Origin: Candidatus Accumulibacter contiguus | GTDB lineage: Bacteria; Pseudomonadota; Gammaproteobacteria; Burkholderiales; Rhodocyclaceae | NCBI RefSeq assembly: GCF_012940005.1 | Contig: NZ_SPMX01000007.1 | Span: forward strand, 88,003-152,002 | DNA length: 64,000 nt | Reading direction: 5' to 3' | Shown: positions 28,722-38,548 of the stretch, piece after piece | How the letters are laid out: each line of letters starts with the position of its first letter | Position numbering within the stretch: position 1 is the first letter of the stretch | Translations under genes and position numbers: made by a program | The notes under the pieces: generated by a model | What the model saw: only the letters and a program-made list of their open reading frames with translations | What the model was told of the DNA's origin: nothing | Database searches by the model: none

Positions 28722-28949
28722 TTACTTGCGCTTGAGGAAATACTCGAAAACCTGGTTTGCCTCGGTGCTCGACAGCAGCTCATTACCGGTCTGCCGGGCG
28801 AAGGCCTCGAAATCCTTGAGCGAACCCGGATCGGTCGCCAGTACGTGCAGCACTTCCCCTTGAGACATCTCGGACAGAGCCTTCTTGGTACGCAGAATTG
28901 GTAGCGGGCAGTTCAGCCCTTTGACGTCTAGTTCTCGATCGAAATGCAT
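28722..28949 (-). CDS. TusA-family sulfurtransferase-like protein
   Basis: 75 aa, the usual length. The active-site pattern is GLNCPLPILRTKKAL (Cys14, Cys-Pro-x-Pro motif), followed by GEVLHVLATDPGSLKDFEAF. TusA/SirA proteins carry persulfide sulfur for tRNA thiolation, molybdopterin synthesis or redox metabolism. ATG 28949 is preferred, since the frame upstream is antisense to the M48 gene. It lies between the M48 protease and pabB on the same strand. Confidence 0.9.
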   Translation of the reverse strand: MHFDRELDVKGLNCPLPILRTKKALSEMSQGEVLHVLATDPGSLKDFEAFARQTGNELLSSTEANQVFEYFLKRK

Positions 28950-28977
28950 GGCCTGGATCCCCAACGAAAGACGTATT

Positions 28978-30435
28978 TTACCCGCCATTTCGCTTCTCCT
29001 TCGCCTCTTCCGCCTGCAGCTTGCGCAATTCGCGCAGGCGGGCGTCCACCGCAGACTGTTCGAAGAAAGTGCCGTCGGAAGCCTTTTGTGCAAACTGCAG
29101 TTGTTCAACGGCCGGCCCCAACTGTCCCTGCAGAAGATAGAACTCGGCCTGCGCTCGATGCTGCTGGAGGCGCCTGCCCGCCGCCGCGAAGGTCCTGGCC
29201 TGTAGGGCATATAGCTTGTAGTCGGAACTGTAGACCTGCAATTGGGAGTCCAGAAAGAGCTGGCCCTGCTCATGGTTTCCCCCGGCAAGCAGTGCTTCGG
29301 CGTAACCATAAACCAGTGACCTGGACTGCGGATAGCGCTGCAAGGCATCACGATAGATCGCCAGTGCGCCGGCCAAGTCATTGGCCGCCATCCTGATCTC
29401 GGCCGCGAGACCGGCGGTCATTGGAGAAGACACCTTGAGCGCATTCAGCGCCTCGACTTCTCGCTGTGCGGCAGCCACTTCCTTGGCCCTCAACAGCGAG
29501 TACGCCAATCCGTAGCGGGTCGCCACCTCCGAAACATATTTCTTTTCCCGTAACTGCTTGCCAAACTCGTTGACTGCCTCGCGCGGCGTGCTCATCTGAG
29601 CGCGCAGCTTGGCGCGCACAAGATGAAAGTCCAGGCTGTCGGCTACCTGCCGATAGGGGGCACCCTGCGCCCGGTTCTGCATGTCGGAAATCCTCTCCAG
29701 GGTCAGCGGATGCGAGCGCATATAGACCGGTGCGTTGTTCTCATATACCCGACCGGCCTGCTGCAGGCGACCAAAGAAGTCCCCCATGCCGCGCACGTCG
29801 TAGCCCGCCTGGGTCATCGTCTGAAACCCCAATCGATCGGCCTCTCGTTCAAAATCACGACTGTAGGCCAGTTGCGCCTGGATCGATCCTGCCTGTGCCG
29901 ACGCGATCGCAGCACTGGCCACCTGCGAGTTGGAACGGGCAGCCAATACGCCGACAGCCATGGCGATCATGCTGGCGATCGAGTTCTGCTTCTCGCGGGC
30001 AATCTGCCGTGCCAGGTGATTCTGCATGACATGCGAAATTTCATGCGCGAGTACGCCGGCCAGTTCAGACTCCGATTGCGCCGTCAGCAGCGTCCCGGTA
30101 TTCACGCCGATGAAACCGCCGAACATCGCAAACGCGTTGACGGTGTTATCGCGAATGAAAAAGAACTGACAATCGCGGGACGGATTCGCACTGGCTGCTA
30201 CCAGGCGGCTGCCCAGACGATTGAGGTAGTCGGTGACCTCTGCGTCGTCCACGTAGCTCGGCTCACGCAAGCGGATTTCATTCATGATGCGCTCGCCGAT
30301 CTTTCGTTCGAGTTGCGGCGAGAGTTCCGCACGCGCTGCCTCGCCAAGGTCGGGAAGCTCGTCTGCCGGCAGCGAGGAACTTCCCAACAAGGCGGCCACG
30401 GTCAGGAATACGGCGGCACAGGTGATTCGCTTCAA
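28978..30435 (-). CDS. bepA: M48 family metalloprotease with TPR region (BepA-like), periplasmic
   Basis: About 485 aa. A signal peptide ([20 protein letters not shown]) is followed by the M48 domain with [12 protein letters not shown] (zinc HExxH) and the third-ligand Glu in [13 protein letters not shown]. The C-terminal 200 residues are TPR-like helices. BepA-type proteases check assembly of the outer-membrane LptD and BAM components. No ATG precedes the signal peptide at the right spot, so TTG 30435 (LKRITC) is the likely start; a longer frame to 30507 exists. It is divergent from moaC. Confidence 0.88.
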   Translation of the reverse strand: MKRITCAAVFLTVAALLGSSSLPADELPDLGEAARAELSPQLERKIGERIMNEIRLREPSYVDDAEVTDYLNRLGSRLVAASANPSRDCQFFFIRDNTVNAFAMFGGFIGVNTGTLLTAQSESELAGVLAHEISHVMQNHLARQIAREKQNSIASMIAMAVGVLAARSNSQVASAAIASAQAGSIQAQLAYSRDFEREADRLGFQTMTQAGYDVRGMGDFFGRLQQAGRVYENNAPVYMRSHPLTLERISDMQNRAQGAPYRQVADSLDFHLVRAKLRAQMSTPREAVNEFGKQLREKKYVSEVATRYGLAYSLLRAKEVAAAQREVEALNALKVSSPMTAGLAAEIRMAANDLAGALAIYRDALQRYPQSRSLVYGYAEALLAGGNHEQGQLFLDSQLQVYSSDYKLYALQARTFAAAGRRLQQHRAQAEFYLLQGQLGPAVEQLQFAQKASDGTFFEQSAVDARLRELRKLQAEEAKEKRNGG

Positions 30436-30579
30436 CGCGGCTCCCGGACATGGACGAATGGAGATGGTGCTATGATAACCAATGCACAGCCAGCGAATTG
30501 TTACCAAGCGTTACCGAATATCACTGGCTCCATTTCGGGTACGTCCATAGGTGAGTACCCGCCTACCTCACTGACGATC

Positions 30580-31062
30580 ATGCCCGCCAACCCCCTCACC
30601 CACTTCAATCCGCAAGGTCAGGCGCAAATGGTCGACGTCGGCGAAAAGACCGAGACTCATCGGCAGGCGATGGCCAGCGGCTGCATCCTGATGCAGCCGG
30701 AAACCCTGGCCCGGATTGTGGAGGGTTCGGCCAGCAAGGGTGACGTTCTCGGCGTTGCGCGGATTGCCGCGATTCAAGGCGCCAAACGCACTTCCGAGTT
30801 GATCCCCTTGTGCCACCCGATTGCCTTGACCAAGGTTTCTGTCGACTTTGCCATCGATAACGAAGCCAACAGCGTGCATTGCACGGCGCGTGCCGAGTGT
30901 TTCGGCCGCACTGGTGTCGAGATGGAAGCGCTTTGCGCCGCCAGTATCGGCTTGCTGACGATCTACGACATGTGCAAGGCAGTCGATCGCGGGATGCGCA
31001 TTGAAAGCCTGCGCCTGCTCGAGAAAATTGGCGGCAAGTCAGGACACTGGACAGCAGGTTGA
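30580..31062 (+). CDS. moaC: Cyclic pyranopterin monophosphate synthase
   Basis: 160 aa. It converts the GTP-derived 3',8-cyclic intermediate made by MoaA to cPMP, the first stable molybdenum cofactor precursor. Family motifs are [60 protein letters not shown] and a C-terminal GGKSGHW. ATG 30580 is chosen because [15 protein letters not shown] is the conserved beginning. The gene stands alone, without other moa genes nearby. Confidence 0.96.
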   Translation: MPANPLTHFNPQGQAQMVDVGEKTETHRQAMASGCILMQPETLARIVEGSASKGDVLGVARIAAIQGAKRTSELIPLCHPIALTKVSVDFAIDNEANSVHCTARAECFGRTGVEMEALCAASIGLLTIYDMCKAVDRGMRIESLRLLEKIGGKSGHWTAG

Positions 31063-31138
31063 GAGCAGCAGATCGCTAGATCGAACGCACTGGCGCGGAA
31101 GCCTGGCGGAAAGCAGTCGAGATCCGAGCCTGATGGCG

Positions 31139-31163
31139 AAAAAAAAACCCGCCGAAGGCGGGT
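31139..31163 (-). terminator. Rho-independent terminator of the cold-shock gene
   Basis: Stem ACCCGCC (31147-31153) / GGCGGGT (31157-31163) with loop GAA. Read on the minus strand it is followed by nine T. It lies 21 bp beyond the stop of the gene at 31185-31388 and may also end moaC transcription from the other side. Confidence 0.93.
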
Positions 31164-31184
31164 CCCTATTGCACACCCAAAAAA

Positions 31185-31388
31185 TCAGGCGCGCGAAATA
31201 TTCGATGCTTGCTTGCCCTTCGGGCCCTGCGTCACGTCGAAGGAGACCTTTTCGCCCTCTTTGAGGGTCTTGAAACCGCCCATGGTAATCGCGGAGAAAT
31301 GGGCGAAGAGATCTTCACTGCCATCGTCCGGAGTAATGAAGCCGAAACCTTTGGCGTCATTGAACCACTTCACTGTACCTGTTGCCAT
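31185..31388 (-). CDS. cspE: Cold-shock domain protein
   Basis: 67 aa RNA chaperone. The RNP1 motif KGFGFITP and the RNP2-like DLFAHFSAI are intact, within the classic [17 protein letters not shown] start and a [11 protein letters not shown] end. The start is the ATG at 31388 behind AAGGAAG. The 258 bp between it and clpS form the leader and promoter region for both divergent genes. Which Csp paralog it is cannot be decided from sequence alone. Confidence 0.95.
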   Translation of the reverse strand: MATGTVKWFNDAKGFGFITPDDGSEDLFAHFSAITMGGFKTLKEGEKVSFDVTQGPKGKQASNISRA

Positions 31389-31646
31389 ATTGCCACTTCC
31401 TTGAAAAAAGACTAAACCCGGGTATCGCCCGACTTGCATGCTTCTAATTCAACACCAGCTGATCAGGGATTCCAGTCATGGACAAACACCAACCAGCTGC
31501 CTAAACTAAGAGCATGTAAGCGTTTTACGCTAGATCAGGCAGCGACGTCAAGCGTTTTCCATGTTTGCTGCCCGCAGCACCGTCTAACACCCCGAAAATG
31601 GCATTTCTGGTATTGCGCATCCGTAAAGACTGGTTAGAATTCACGC

Positions 31647-31955
31647 ATGGCCACAAAGCATCAAGACAGTTCCCTGCTCGAAGCGAAACGTACACAACTC
31701 GCGCCGCCGCCCCTGTACAAGGTTCTGTTGTTGAACGATGATTTCACCCCGATGGATTTCGTAATCGTCGTTCTGCAAAGATTCTTTGGGCTGGATAGAG
31801 AACACGCGACGCGTATCATGCTCAAAGTACACACCGAGGGCCGCGGAGTCTGTGGAGTTTTTCCGCGCGACGTCGCGGCCACGAAGGTTCAACAGGTCAC
31901 AACCTTCGCACGCAGTAACCAGCATCCCCTGGCGTGCGTAATGGAGGAAAACTGA
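31647..31955 (+). CDS. clpS: ATP-dependent Clp protease adaptor ClpS
   Basis: 102 aa adaptor that delivers N-degron substrates to ClpAP. The core [20 protein letters not shown], the [18 protein letters not shown] segment and the DVAATKV end are conserved. It lies one base upstream of clpA, and the two are co-transcribed. Confidence 0.97.
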   Translation: MATKHQDSSLLEAKRTQLAPPPLYKVLLLNDDFTPMDFVIVVLQRFFGLDREHATRIMLKVHTEGRGVCGVFPRDVAATKVQQVTTFARSNQHPLACVMEEN

Positions 31956-31956
31956 A

Positions 31957-34214
31957 ATGATTGCGCAGGAACTTGAAGTCAGCTTGCACATGGCATTTGT
32001 CGAGGCAAGGCAGAAGCGCCATGAGTTCATCACCGTCGAACACCTGCTGCTGGCACTGCTCGACAACCCATCGGCTGCCGAAGCCCTGCGCGCCTGCGGA
32101 GCAGGCATTGAGCAACTGCGCCGGGACCTGACCCGCTTCATCGGCGAGCACACGCCAACCGTCGCTGGCGATGACGAGATCGATACGCAACCCACCCTGG
32201 GTTTCCAGCGCGTGATTCAGCGCGCCATCCTGCATGTTCAGTCTTCCGGCAGGAAGGAGGTCAACGGCGCCAACGTCCTGGTCGCGATCTTTGGCGAAAA
32301 GGATTCGCACGCGGTCTATTACCTGCAAAAACAGGGCGTCAGTCGCCTCGATGTGGTCAACTTCATCTCGCACGGGATCAGCAAGGTGCCGCAGAGCACA
32401 CCGCGCAGCGAGCCTGAAGTCGAGGCGGAAAGCGAACAGCCCAGCGCCGCTGGCCCACTCGAAAGCTATACCATCAATCTCAACGCCTTGGCTCTCCAGG
32501 GCAAGATCGACCCCCTGATTGGCCGTGACCGGGAGCTTGAGCGGGTCATTCAGACACTCTGCCGCCGGCGCAAGAACAATCCACTGCTGGTCGGCGAAGC
32601 GGGCGTCGGAAAAACTGCCATTGCCGAAGGCTGGCACGCCGGATCGTTGAATGCGAGATTCCCGAAATTCTCTCCAAAGCGAATGTGTACTGCCTCGACA
32701 TGGGCTCGCTGCTGGCCGGCACAAAGTATCGCGGTGATTTTGAACAGCGCCTGAAGGGCGTTCTGAAGCAGCTCAGCGATAATCCGCAGGCAATTCTGTT
32801 CATTGACGAAATTCACACCCTGATTGGCGCAGGATCGGCTTCAGGCGGCACCCTCGATGCGTCGAACCTGCTCAAGCCCGCCCTGTCCACCGGCCAGTTG
32901 AAGTGCATCGGCGCGACGACCTACACCGAATACCGTGGCATCTTCGAAAAGGACCACGCACTGTCACGGCGTTTCCAGAAAATCGACGTCAACGAGCCAT
33001 CGAGCGCCGAAGCGGTCGAGATCCTCAAGGGGCTCAAGTCACGCTTCGAATCCCATCATGGCATCAAATACTCGACTGCGGCATTGACCTCGGCCGTCGA
33101 ACTCTCGGTACGCTTCATTACCGACCGCCATCTGCCGGACAAGGCGATTGATGTCATCGACGAAGCGGGCGCCGCGCAGCGGATCCTTCCCAAGTCCAGG
33201 CAGAAGAAACTGATCGGCAAGATCGACATCGAAGAGATCGTCGCCAAGATTGCACGCATCCCCTCGACCCACGTTTCGTCCGATGACCGTAACAACCTGA
33301 GGAATCTCGACCGTGACCTGAAAGCCGTGGTTTTTGGCCAGGATGCAGCCATCGACGCGCTTGCCAGATCGATCAAGATGGCCCGTTCCGGTCTCGGCAA
33401 CCCCACCAAGCCCATCGGCAGCTTTCTGTTTTCGGGTCCGACGGGAGTCGGCAAAACCGAGGTAGCCAAGCAACTGGCGTACTGTCTCGGTAACGAACTG
33501 GTGCGCTTCGATATGTCGGAATACATGGAGCGGCACGCCGTATCACGCCTGATCGGTGCGCCACCCGGCTACGTTGGCTTCGACCAGGGCGGACTGCTGA
33601 CCGAGGCGATCACCAAGAAGCCGTACAGTGTCCTGTTGCTCGATGAAATCGAAAAGGCGCATCCCGACATCTACAACATCCTGTTGCAGGTCATGGACCA
33701 CGGCACGCTGACCGACAACAACGGACGCAAGGCAGACTTCCGCAACGTGGTGATCATCATGACCACCAACGCCGGACAGGAGGCCATCCAGAAAGCAACG
33801 ATGGGTTTCAATCCAAGCAGACAGGCCGGCGACGAAATGGCCGAGATCAAGCGGATCTTTACCCCCGAATTCCGCAACCGGATCGATGCCACCATCTCCT
33901 TCGGAGCGCTTGACCACGACGTCATCCTGCGCGTGGTAGACAAATTCCTGATGCAGCTCGAAGCACAACTGCATGAAAAGAAGGTGGAAGCGGTATTCAC
34001 CACAGCACTCAAGGAGGATCTCGCTGCGAAAGGCTTCGACCCGCTGATGGGGGCCCGCCCGATGGCACGCCTGATTCAGGACACCATCCGCGCTTCACTG
34101 GCCGACGAACTGTTGTTCGGGCGACTGGCTTCCGGCGGCCACGTCACCGTCGACATCGACGAAAACAAGAAAGTGAAGCTGACTTTCGAAGAAGAGCACG
34201 CGGTGCTTGCCTGA
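31957..34214 (+). CDS. clpA: Clp protease ATPase subunit ClpA (frameshifted in this sequence)
   Basis: About 752 aa unfoldase. The N-domain starts [19 protein letters not shown]. The first AAA module has Walker A GEAGVGKT near residue 220, and the second has [38 protein letters not shown] and [12 protein letters not shown] are intact. After AIAEG (32631) the frame is wrong until [20 protein letters not shown] resumes. One missing C (GGC-TGG instead of GGCCTGG) explains it. It pairs with clpS upstream. Decay is unlikely given perfect conservation on both sides. Confidence 0.93.
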
Positions 34215-34281
34215 ACCCCCCGGATAACCAGGGTCATGCACCGAACAATGGTCACTTCTTTACCTCAACAAGGCTAGCCGC

Positions 34282-34776
34282 ATGCGTTTCAAGACCCCCG
34301 ACCTGCTCGACAACAACGAGGCCAGGATTCAGGATGGCAGCGTCCGTATCGTCACACCGATGTTCCAGCATTACGGTGGCAGATCCTCCTTCTGTGGCCA
34401 GCTTGTCACGCTGAAACTGTTTGAGGACAACACGCTGGTGCGTGAAGTTCTCGCTGAAGATGGGCGGGGCAAGGTCCTGCTGATTGACGGCGGTGGCTCG
34501 ATGCGTTGCGCACTGCTTGGTGACCAGTTGGCGATCCTGGCTCACAAGAATGCCTGGGAAGGGATCGTGGTCTACGGCTGCATCCGCGATTCGGAAGACA
34601 TTGCCCGCATCGACCTCGGCGTGCGCGCGCTCAATACGCATCCACTGAAAAGCATCAAGAAAGGCGTCGGCGACCGCGATCTGGCCGTCAGTTTCGGCGG
34701 CGTCACTTTCAGGCCGGGTGAGTGGATCTATGTTGACAGCGATGGGGTAGTCGTCAGTGAGCAGCCTTTACGCTGA
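34282..34776 (+). CDS. rraA: RraA family protein (RNase E inhibitor / HMG-oxaloacetate aldolase-like)
   Basis: 164 aa. FGGRSSFCGQLVTLKLFEDN-type start motifs, the ligand loop DGGGSMRCALLGDQLA and YGCIRDSEDIARIDLGVRAL match RraA. The protein binds RNase E to slow mRNA decay in E. coli, and many relatives are class II aldolases, so the cellular role is not certain. It follows clpA by 67 bp on the same strand and is followed by the ankyrin gene. Confidence 0.92.
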   Translation: MRFKTPDLLDNNEARIQDGSVRIVTPMFQHYGGRSSFCGQLVTLKLFEDNTLVREVLAEDGRGKVLLIDGGGSMRCALLGDQLAILAHKNAWEGIVVYGCIRDSEDIARIDLGVRALNTHPLKSIKKGVGDRDLAVSFGGVTFRPGEWIYVDSDGVVVSEQPLR

Positions 34777-34804
34777 AACCAGGCCACAGGATCGGAGATA
34801 AGGT

Positions 34805-35311
34805 GTGAACACTGGTATTGACTTGCTCAAAGCAATCCGCTCAGGGCGTCTTCAAGAGGTCCGGGCGGTACTGGATGCCGGCGCACCGGTGGAGTTGATT
34901 GACGGTCGGGGTGACCCCGGCTTGCCGCTCGGTGTCGCGTGCTTCATGGGATACGCCGACATCGTCCGCGAGCTGGTTGGCCGTGGCGCGAAAGTCAATA
35001 CCCCGGATAACGCACAACCGACCTCGCCCTTGTCGATGGCCGTTCGCGGCAACCGCAGCGAAGTCATCAAGACCCTGATCGAGTTGGGTGCGGAGGTTCC
35101 GCAGGGCATGAAGACCGGACTGACCGAGCAGGAGATGCTGATCGCGCGCTGGCGAGGCCAGCACTTCGGTGCGAAAACTGCCGCCGGAGGGCACAATCAG
35201 GAGCCGCCGGTCTTCGAGGAAATCGAAATGATCAGCTGCTACGGAACCGATACGGCCGTCCTCGATGCCGACATGATTCGGGCGGCACGAGAAATGGAAA
35301 AGAAGCAGTGA
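34805..35311 (+). CDS. Ankyrin repeat protein
   Basis: 168 aa from GTG 34805 (GGAG 7 bp upstream). Three ankyrin-like units are visible: LLKAIRSGRLQEVRAVLDAG, GVACFMGYADIVRELVGRGA and SMAVRGNRSEVIKTLIELGA. The C-terminal 60 residues are unique, with EIEMISCYGTDTAVLDADMI. No signal peptide is present. It is probably a cytoplasmic protein-interaction module, co-oriented with rraA 28 bp upstream. The partner is unknown. Confidence 0.85.
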   Translation: MNTGIDLLKAIRSGRLQEVRAVLDAGAPVELIDGRGDPGLPLGVACFMGYADIVRELVGRGAKVNTPDNAQPTSPLSMAVRGNRSEVIKTLIELGAEVPQGMKTGLTEQEMLIARWRGQHFGAKTAAGGHNQEPPVFEEIEMISCYGTDTAVLDADMIRAAREMEKKQ

Positions 35312-35353
35312 TCCACCACGCCTGCTTGGCGTCGCCGTAGGATTCGCGAAATC

Positions 35354-35878
35354 TCAAGTCCGAGCGGTTTCGTCGAGGGTGATATCGACCATCAGGTCAT
35401 TCGACAGGCTCTCCAGCTCTCGGGTCAGGTCGCTCACATCGAGAGTTGACGAAGCGGTCAGCTCGACGCTGGCGTGGAAGAGCATCCCGGCCGACATCGG
35501 CGCACTCGCCGTATAGGTGCTGAGATCCTCGACATTGAGCGCATGCCGGGCAAGCACCTGCGAGACCTCACGCACGATGCCTATGCGGTCATGGCCGACC
35601 AGCGAAAGCTTCAACCGTCGATCACCGGCCTGAGCTGCGGGCAGGCGGGAGACCTCGAAAGTGATACGCAGACCGGGCAAAGCAGCAAGCGCTTTGGAAA
35701 GGTCTGCGAGCTGCGCTTCGGCAACGCTGACGCAGACAATGCCCGCGAACTTGCCGGAGAGGTTCGACATCGACGATTCCAGCCAGTTGCCCTGGTGCTG
35801 ACTGATGACGGTAGCAAGCTGTTCGACAAGACCTGGACGGTCATCTCCGATCACGGTCAGAACAAGGGAAACATTCAT
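35354..35878 (-). CDS. ACT-domain protein, glycine cleavage system repressor-like (GcvR)
   Basis: 174 aa with two ACT domains: NVSLVLTVIGDDRPGLVEQL at the start and LSLVGHDRIGIVREVSQVLA after residue 90. This is the GcvR arrangement, where glycine binding modulates the GcvA activator. No gcv gene is nearby, so the precise target is inferred from the family only. It is convergent with the ankyrin gene and followed on the minus strand by nothing close. Confidence 0.85.
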   Translation of the reverse strand: MNVSLVLTVIGDDRPGLVEQLATVISQHQGNWLESSMSNLSGKFAGIVCVSVAEAQLADLSKALAALPGLRITFEVSRLPAAQAGDRRLKLSLVGHDRIGIVREVSQVLARHALNVEDLSTYTASAPMSAGMLFHASVELTASSTLDVSDLTRELESLSNDLMVDITLDETART

Positions 35879-35987
35879 GGTGGACTCCTGGCAAAATGAG
35901 CCGCCATTTTACCCTCTGCCGTCAGGCTGCTTGGCACTGGATTTGTCGTTCCGGCCACGCGCAGTGCCAAGGTTCAAGATAGTGGGC

Positions 35988-37202
35988 CTAGCCAGGTTTG
36001 CCGTCGATCCGCGCCCGCGACAACACCGGCCAATAGCGAATTGCATACAAGGCGAAGGCAAGCGACCAGCAAATCCCCGAGCCGAGGACTGTGCTCAGGT
36101 AGGCATCGGGAACGATCATGCCGCCAAAGACCCGAATGATTGCAGCGCACTGGACGAGGACGAAAAACGCAAGCTCGAAGCGATCGGCAAGGAGCGGACG
36201 GCCGGTGTGGCCGCGCGCGGTGCGTACCATCATGCCGATCGTCATGCCACCAATGGCTCCAATCGTCAGCGCGTGCATCGCGAGCGGCTCGGCAAGCAGA
36301 CCGAGCGCTGCCAGTGCACGCAGCACGAGGTACACGACAATCCAGCCGTAAGCCGCATGCAGCACCCACACCAGCGGCGTTGCATAGGTTCGCCAAGGCT
36401 GCCAGAGATAGAGCCGGGCCGCGTGCGCCAAGGCGGCGACCAGCGCAATGCTTGCGATCACCGTCGCCGGCGCCAGCAGAATATCGGCACCCAACAGGGC
36501 CAGAACGCTGCCAAGTGCGAACTTTTCAACGAGCGGATGGCGAGTGGCTTGCGTACCCGGGATACCGTTGTTGGTGAACATGGGAATGACTCGCCCGCCC
36601 ATCACCGCGATGATGAACAGGATGACATCGAGACCAGCCTGTAAACTCGCCCGTTCGGGCCAGGCGGCCAGCATTCCTAGCCAGGAAAGATGCATGGCCA
36701 GAACGGCCGCCCCGAGAAATATCAGCAGCGCGACGAAGAAGTAGTTGCGCTGGTTACGGCTCTTCACCAGCGGAATGGCGAGCCCGATTGCGACTGCTAC
36801 CGGGAACGCGGCGTTCACCAGGGCTGCCGCAGTAGCGTAGGGCGTCAGCACCAGGATCCGCCCGGCGATCCAGAGCAAGGCAAAGGCAAACAGCACGCCA
36901 CCCGTCGGCGTTGCTTGTCCGGTCCAGTTACGGCCGGCCGTGAAGAGGAAACCAGCGACCACCGCCAGGGTGTACCCGAACAGCATCTCATGGCCATGCC
37001 AGCTTGAGCTGCGCATGAAGGTGACCGGTAAATATCCCGCGTATTGGGCGACCCAGAGCGGAATCGACAGTGCGGCGAAAATGCTGGCGAGCAGATAGAA
37101 CGGCCGAAAACCCAGAGCCCAGAGCGCAAATTTAGCGGCCGGCGCTTCTCTTTGCGGGCTGGGCTCCGCGACTGAAAGAAGTTTTGACATGCTGATGTCC
37201 AT
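35988..37202 (-). CDS. nnrS: NnrS family membrane protein
   Basis: 404 aa with about 12 hydrophobic helices. The NnrS pattern includes FALWALGFRPFYLLASIFAA, SWHGHEMLFGYTLAVVAGFL, FTAGRNWTGQ and GRVIPMFTNNGIPG. NnrS is a haem/copper membrane protein linked to nitric oxide stress protection in denitrifiers. A TetR regulator gene starts 22 bp upstream of it on the same strand, so the two may be co-transcribed and self-regulated. Confidence 0.93.
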   Translation of the reverse strand: MDISMSKLLSVAEPSPQREAPAAKFALWALGFRPFYLLASIFAALSIPLWVAQYAGYLPVTFMRSSSWHGHEMLFGYTLAVVAGFLFTAGRNWTGQATPTGGVLFAFALLWIAGRILVLTPYATAAALVNAAFPVAVAIGLAIPLVKSRNQRNYFFVALLIFLGAAVLAMHLSWLGMLAAWPERASLQAGLDVILFIIAVMGGRVIPMFTNNGIPGTQATRHPLVEKFALGSVLALLGADILLAPATVIASIALVAALAHAARLYLWQPWRTYATPLVWVLHAAYGWIVVYLVLRALAALGLLAEPLAMHALTIGAIGGMTIGMMVRTARGHTGRPLLADRFELAFFVLVQCAAIIRVFGGMIVPDAYLSTVLGSGICWSLAFALYAIRYWPVLSRARIDGKPG

Positions 37203-37223
37203 CCAGGATAAATTAGCGCAGGT

Positions 37224-37871
37224 TCACGCGCCGGTTAACGATTTCGCCGGCCCACGATAGCCGTCGAGCAGTAGCGGAAACAGCCGTCGCGCACGTTCCA
37301 CCATCCCTGCCTCGTCGGCGGCAAGCGCTGTCTGAATGACGAGGCCTTGTACCGCGCCGATGAACAGTACCGGTGCCAGCGTGCTGTCCAGGTCAGCCGG
37401 CAGTTCGCCGGCTGTCTTCGCTTGCCGGAATAGCTGGCTGAGCCGCTGGCGATACGCCTCAATCATTGCACGTACTTCGATGCGCACCGGTGAATCGCCA
37501 GGGTACTGCAGCTCGTGGAACAGGACGCGCGGCACACCGGGATTGTTGGCGATAAAAGCCACATGTGCGAGAAATGCCTGCTCGATTCTTGCGAGCGGCG
37601 AAGCCGTCTCGTCAATCGCCGCCGCCAACGCTGCGCCGAGGGATTCGCGCACCCAGACAAATACCGCCAGCCAGATCGCCTGCTTGTCGGGAAAGTGCCT
37701 GAAGATCGCCCCCTGGGTGACGCCCATCCGGTCGGCGATCGCCTGGGTCGTAATCGCATCCGGGCCACGTTCGCGAGCCAGCGCGAGAACGCTGGCGACG
37801 ATTTCCCGCTGCCGTTGGTCGGTACTCAGGCGATGGCGTGGCATCGTTTCGAGATTGGCTGGTGTGTACAT
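37224..37871 (-). CDS. TetR family transcriptional regulator
   Basis: 215 aa. The N-terminal HTH is TTQAIADRMGVTQGAIFRHF within RQREIVASVLALARERG, followed by a TetR ligand-binding domain (HELQYPGDSPVRIEVRAMI). ATG 37871 is used; MPRHRLSTDQR at 37844 is an alternative start. A 16 bp palindrome lies 22 bp upstream of the ATG and is a likely operator for autoregulation and for control of NnrS. The inducer is unknown; nitrosative stress is a guess from context. Confidence 0.9.
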   Translation of the reverse strand: MYTPANLETMPRHRLSTDQRQREIVASVLALARERGPDAITTQAIADRMGVTQGAIFRHFPDKQAIWLAVFVWVRESLGAALAAAIDETASPLARIEQAFLAHVAFIANNPGVPRVLFHELQYPGDSPVRIEVRAMIEAYRQRLSQLFRQAKTAGELPADLDSTLAPVLFIGAVQGLVIQTALAADEAGMVERARRLFPLLLDGYRGPAKSLTGA

Positions 37872-37892
37872 GATATCGAGGGGCTTGCATTC

Positions 37893-37908
37893 AAGTAAAT
37901 AATTACTT
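37893..37908. promoter_or_regulatory. Palindromic operator candidate for the TetR regulator
   Basis: Perfect inverted repeat AAGTAA-ATAA-TTACTT, in an AT-rich stretch just upstream of the tetR start and 134 bp before the divergent gene at 38043. The position and symmetry fit a TetR-type binding site. Confidence 0.65.
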
Positions 37909-38042
37909 ACTATCTTAACACCAAGGCGGGCATTTGGCAAGCCGGACAATTCAAAGGAGAATTAAGCCATGCATTTAAGCGCTCGTAATCGAGCACGCAG
38001 ACGATTCGGACATCATTGTGCTTCAACACTGAGGAGATCCCC

Positions 38043-38528
38043 ATGAAAACTCGTCACGCCCTGATCGCCACCGCTCTGTTCGCTACCCTCACGCTTGGCA
38101 CCGGCATCGGCGCCAATGCACTCGCTGCCGATCCGCACCAGCACGCCGCCGCAGAGCCCAGCCAGCTCACCCTCAACCACGGCAAGAAATGGGCAAGCGA
38201 CGAGCCACTGCGCAAAGGCATGAGCGAAATCCGCAAGGCTCTGGCCGCGAAACTGGAAGGCATCCATAAAGGTACGCTGACATCCGTCGACTACCAGGCG
38301 CTTGGCGCGGCGGTCGATGCACAGGTCGCCACCATCGTCGCCGAGTGCAAGCTCGAACCCGCAGCGGACGCCAACCTTCATCTGATCGTGGCCGAACTCG
38401 TCGCGGGCGCCGAGGCGATGCAGGGTAAGTCGGCAAGTAAACCAGCGACCGGCGCCGTGCAGGCGGTGCAGGCAGTCAACCGTTATGGGCAATATTTCAA
38501 CCATCCAGGGTGGAAGATGCTGCACTGA
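38043..38528 (+). CDS. Small exported protein of unknown function (DnrO-like)
   Basis: 161 aa. The signal peptide MKTRHALIATALFATLTLG leads to cleavage near ALA-ADPHQHAA. The mature part has LTLNHGKKWASDEPLRKGMSEI and a helical region with ECKLEPAADANLHLIVAELV, followed by a short tail QYFNHPGWKMLH. The pattern resembles proteins labelled DnrO near denitrification regulators, but I know of no demonstrated function. A GAGGAG site precedes ATG 38043. It is divergent from the TetR/NnrS pair and may be controlled by the same regulator. Confidence 0.75.
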   Translation: MKTRHALIATALFATLTLGTGIGANALAADPHQHAAAEPSQLTLNHGKKWASDEPLRKGMSEIRKALAAKLEGIHKGTLTSVDYQALGAAVDAQVATIVAECKLEPAADANLHLIVAELVAGAEAMQGKSASKPATGAVQAVQAVNRYGQYFNHPGWKMLH

Positions 38529-38548
38529 GGACGACTGAGCCACGCCAA

